From Persicimonas caeni (GTDB taxonomy: Bacteria > Myxococcota_A > Bradymonadia > Bradymonadales > Bradymonadaceae), in assembly GCF_006517175.1 (NCBI RefSeq), contig NZ_CP041186.1, positions 5,979,074 through 6,043,073 of the forward strand: a stretch of 64,000 nucleotides of DNA, given 5' to 3'. Positions 62,343-64,000 of the stretch are shown here, piece after piece. The stretch's first letter is position 1. The number at the start of each line of letters is the position of its first letter. The notes under the pieces are model-generated. The model saw only the letters and a program-made list of their open reading frames with translations, ran no database searches and was not told where the DNA came from. The position numbers and the translations under genes were made by a program.

Positions 62343-64000
62343 TTAGCGACTCGTTCCTTGCTCTCTGAGGGCTTCAAGACGCTGGAGTTCAGCTTGATCG
62401 GCGGTGATGACCCATATCTTGCGCTTCTGAGCGGCTCGCTTTTCGGCATTGACCTTCTGGCTTCGGATCCAGTTGTAGAGTGACGCTCGCGGCATCTGGA
62501 GTCTTTCGGCCAGTTGGTCGGTCGTCCACTCATCCTCGGCTAAATTGAGGAGGTCGGTCGGCTTGCTCGACTGTGCGCGCTTCAGCCCGAGGTTGTAGCG
62601 CAATGATGTGAGCGCTGCCCGCGTAAATGGGCGGGCTTCGGCGGTTCGATACCCCTGCTCGTTTAGCCGCTCACTTATCTGGGCATCGCTTTTGCCGGCT
62701 TCGAAAAGCCGGCTGATCCTATCGACAAGCTCGTCATAGTAGCTCAATTGCTTCCAGCTCTGCACCGGCCGTTGCACGATGGCCGCTGTGCGGTCACCTC
62801 CGGCCCAGTGGACCTCGACGCGGAGTCGCTCGGTTTCGCCTTCGACCTGCGCGTGAATTTCGTCGACGATCGCGCGCACGATTTCTTGGCGCTCTTTGGG
62901 GAGCGTCTCCTCGGCATGCCACAGGACCGGCAGATCTTGGGCCAGACGGCGTATTTCTTCGGCTTGTTCGCCAGGAAGCGGCGTCTGCCACTCGGCTTTT
63001 TGGCGGGCGTAGTCGCGTCGGATTCGTTCTTCTTCCTCCAGCGCCTCTTGCCAGCGATCTTCGAGGGTCTGGGCCACCAGACGGTTTCTCGGGTCGACCG
63101 CGTCATACTGCTCGAATGCTCGTTGGGCGCGATAGCGCGCCCGCTCGAGCTTTTGCTCCCACAGCTCTCTTAGCTTTTCTCTTTCCTTCTCGGCCTCCTC
63201 GATAACCCTCAAACTCATTTCGATGGCTGCTGGCTCCAGAGCCTGCAACACAAGCGTTTCGATCAGCTCGTCGAGCGACATCCCACTGAAGGAGCGACAG
63301 CCATCTTTGGCCTTCGTCTTGTAGTTTTCGCATTCGTAGCGCCACGTTTGTGGGTCTTTATAGTGCAGGCTCATCCGCCAGCCGCACCCGCCACAAAGGA
63401 CCAGTCCTCCCAGCAGCGCTTGGCCATTTTGCGCATATCCCTTCACGGCCGGTTTGTTGTCCTCGAGTTGTTCCACGTTTCTCTCGTAGGTCTTCCAGTC
63501 GATGTAGGCGGGGTGATTGGCTTTGAGCAACACGAGCCACTGCCCCTGGTCGACTCGGACCCGGCCTGGCTCGCCTCGACTCCCGAACCCGGCGTTCGAG
63601 GGCCGCTGGCGCCGCCCGTAGACATAGGCCCCCGCATAAATCGGGTGCCGCAAAAGGTTGCTCACCGCCGAGTTCGTCGCCTTGTGCCACTCAAGCGGGC
63701 CCAGGTGGGCCAGATGCCCGAAGCTGTCGCGACGATGCGGAAGCTTGATGTCGTGCGCCTCGAGATATCGACACACACCACCGATGGTGCGCCGCCTCTC
63801 GAACACCTCGAAGATCAGTTCGATGACCCGGCGCACCTGGGCGTCGGGGTCTTTGATGATCTCCTCGTCGACACTCCATACGTAACCACGCGGCACATCA
63901 AAGACGAGCTCGCCCCGCTTGGCCTTGGCCAGCTTGCCGTCCTCGAGTCGCTGCTTCATGATGTGAAGCTCTGTCTCCGACATCGTCGCTTTGACTCCCA
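62343..64000 (-). CDS. Large serine recombinase, C-terminal part (continues beyond window)
   Basis: At least 551 residues visible; the frame is open to the right edge, so the N-terminal resolvase domain with the catalytic Ser lies outside. Visible: end of the catalytic domain and linker helix (MSETELHIMKQRLEDGKLAKAKRGEL), the recombinase domain (RGYVWSVDEEI, ISNLLRHP-like SNLLRHPIYAGAYVYG), a zinc ribbon (LCGGCGWRMSLHY, then CENYKTKAKDGC), a coiled-coil motif, and a C-terminal HTH (WTTDQLAERLQMPRASLYNW). Such enzymes integrate and excise phages and integrative elements. No attachment site is recognisable in the 140 bp downstream. Confidence 0.9.
   Translation of the reverse strand, partial: GVKATMSETELHIMKQRLEDGKLAKAKRGELVFDVPRGYVWSVDEEIIKDPDAQVRRVIELIFEVFERRRTIGGVCRYLEAHDIKLPHRRDSFGHLAHLGPLEWHKATNSAVSNLLRHPIYAGAYVYGRRQRPSNAGFGSRGEPGRVRVDQGQWLVLLKANHPAYIDWKTYERNVEQLEDNKPAVKGYAQNGQALLGGLVLCGGCGWRMSLHYKDPQTWRYECENYKTKAKDGCRSFSGMSLDELIETLVLQALEPAAIEMSLRVIEEAEKEREKLRELWEQKLERARYRAQRAFEQYDAVDPRNRLVAQTLEDRWQEALEEEERIRRDYARQKAEWQTPLPGEQAEEIRRLAQDLPVLWHAEETLPKERQEIVRAIVDEIHAQVEGETERLRVEVHWAGGDRTAAIVQRPVQSWKQLSYYDELVDRISRLFEAGKSDAQISERLNEQGYRTAEARPFTRAALTSLRYNLGLKRAQSSKPTDLLNLAEDEWTTDQLAERLQMPRASLYNWIRSQKVNAEKRAAQKRKIWVITADQAELQRLEALREQGTSR

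Overview
The window is high-GC bacterial DNA. It has a deltaproteobacterial / Myxococcota-Bradymonadota flavour, inferred only from gene content: Hanks-type Ser/Thr kinases with PEGA or AgmX/PglI-like tails, many lipoproteins with acidic or Cys-rich linkers, a TamB-TamA pair and a virulence-type (non-flagellar) type III secretion (T3SS) gene block. No gene here fixes the genus.

Layout. 1-4.2 kb: 3' part of a PEGA Ser/Thr kinase and an L,D-transpeptidase lipoprotein. 4.2-9.6 kb: a tight T3SS operon read as sctI-sctJ-(sctK-like)-sctL-sctN-sctO plus an unknown ORF, preceded by an AT-rich regulatory gap with two inverted repeats and closed by a shared hairpin. 9.6-12.8 kb: a zinc-ribbon/AgmX-tailed Ser/Thr kinase (minus strand), then a Crp/Fnr-type regulator. 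12.9-18.3 kb: an unknown protein, hflK-hflC and the helicase hrpB. 18.4-23.8 kb: hybrid histidine kinase, collagen-like lipoprotein, degenerate metallophosphoesterase lipoprotein. 23.8-32.7 kb: envelope-biogenesis run tamB-tamA-DUF4105. 32.7-38.5 kb: surface and periplasmic proteins (lipoproteins, CAP/SCP protein, two-domain rhodanese, TPR protein).

38.49-41.01 kb: a mobile island made of a 214-bp MITE-like element and two tandem, apparently identical 1154-bp IS630-family copies, all joined by TA dinucleotides. It sits exactly in the TA that would have been shared by the stop codons of the two convergent flanking genes. 41.0-47.7 kb: NhaC-type antiporter, zapA, a structured gap in the classical 6S RNA position, 5-formyl-THF cyclo-ligase, RNase Y, tyrosyl-tRNA synthetase. 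47.7-51.2 kb: a beta-helix lipoprotein with internal repeats and a beta-CASP metallo-hydrolase. 51.3-52.0 kb: a tandemly duplicated tRNA-Lys/tRNA-Glu operon, each copy with its own near-consensus promoter and terminator. 52.1-57.7 kb: small membrane protein, queD, a homocysteine methyltransferase/MTHFR fusion, cysK and cysE, then a LolA-like protein. 57.7-62.2 kb: outer-membrane beta-barrel protein, Trm112-like and TerB-like proteins, a coiled-coil protein. 62.3-64 kb: the C-terminal part of a large serine recombinase running off the window.

How they fit: the window is dominated by cell-envelope functions (T3SS, peptidoglycan cross-linking, TamAB, lipoproteins, barrels) and signalling kinases, with a methionine/cysteine block and ordinary housekeeping genes. 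The T3SS block is the most interesting system. It has an inner-rod gene, two unrecognised ORFs and a peptidoglycan-remodelling neighbour, and no secretin, needle or translocon gene is seen here.
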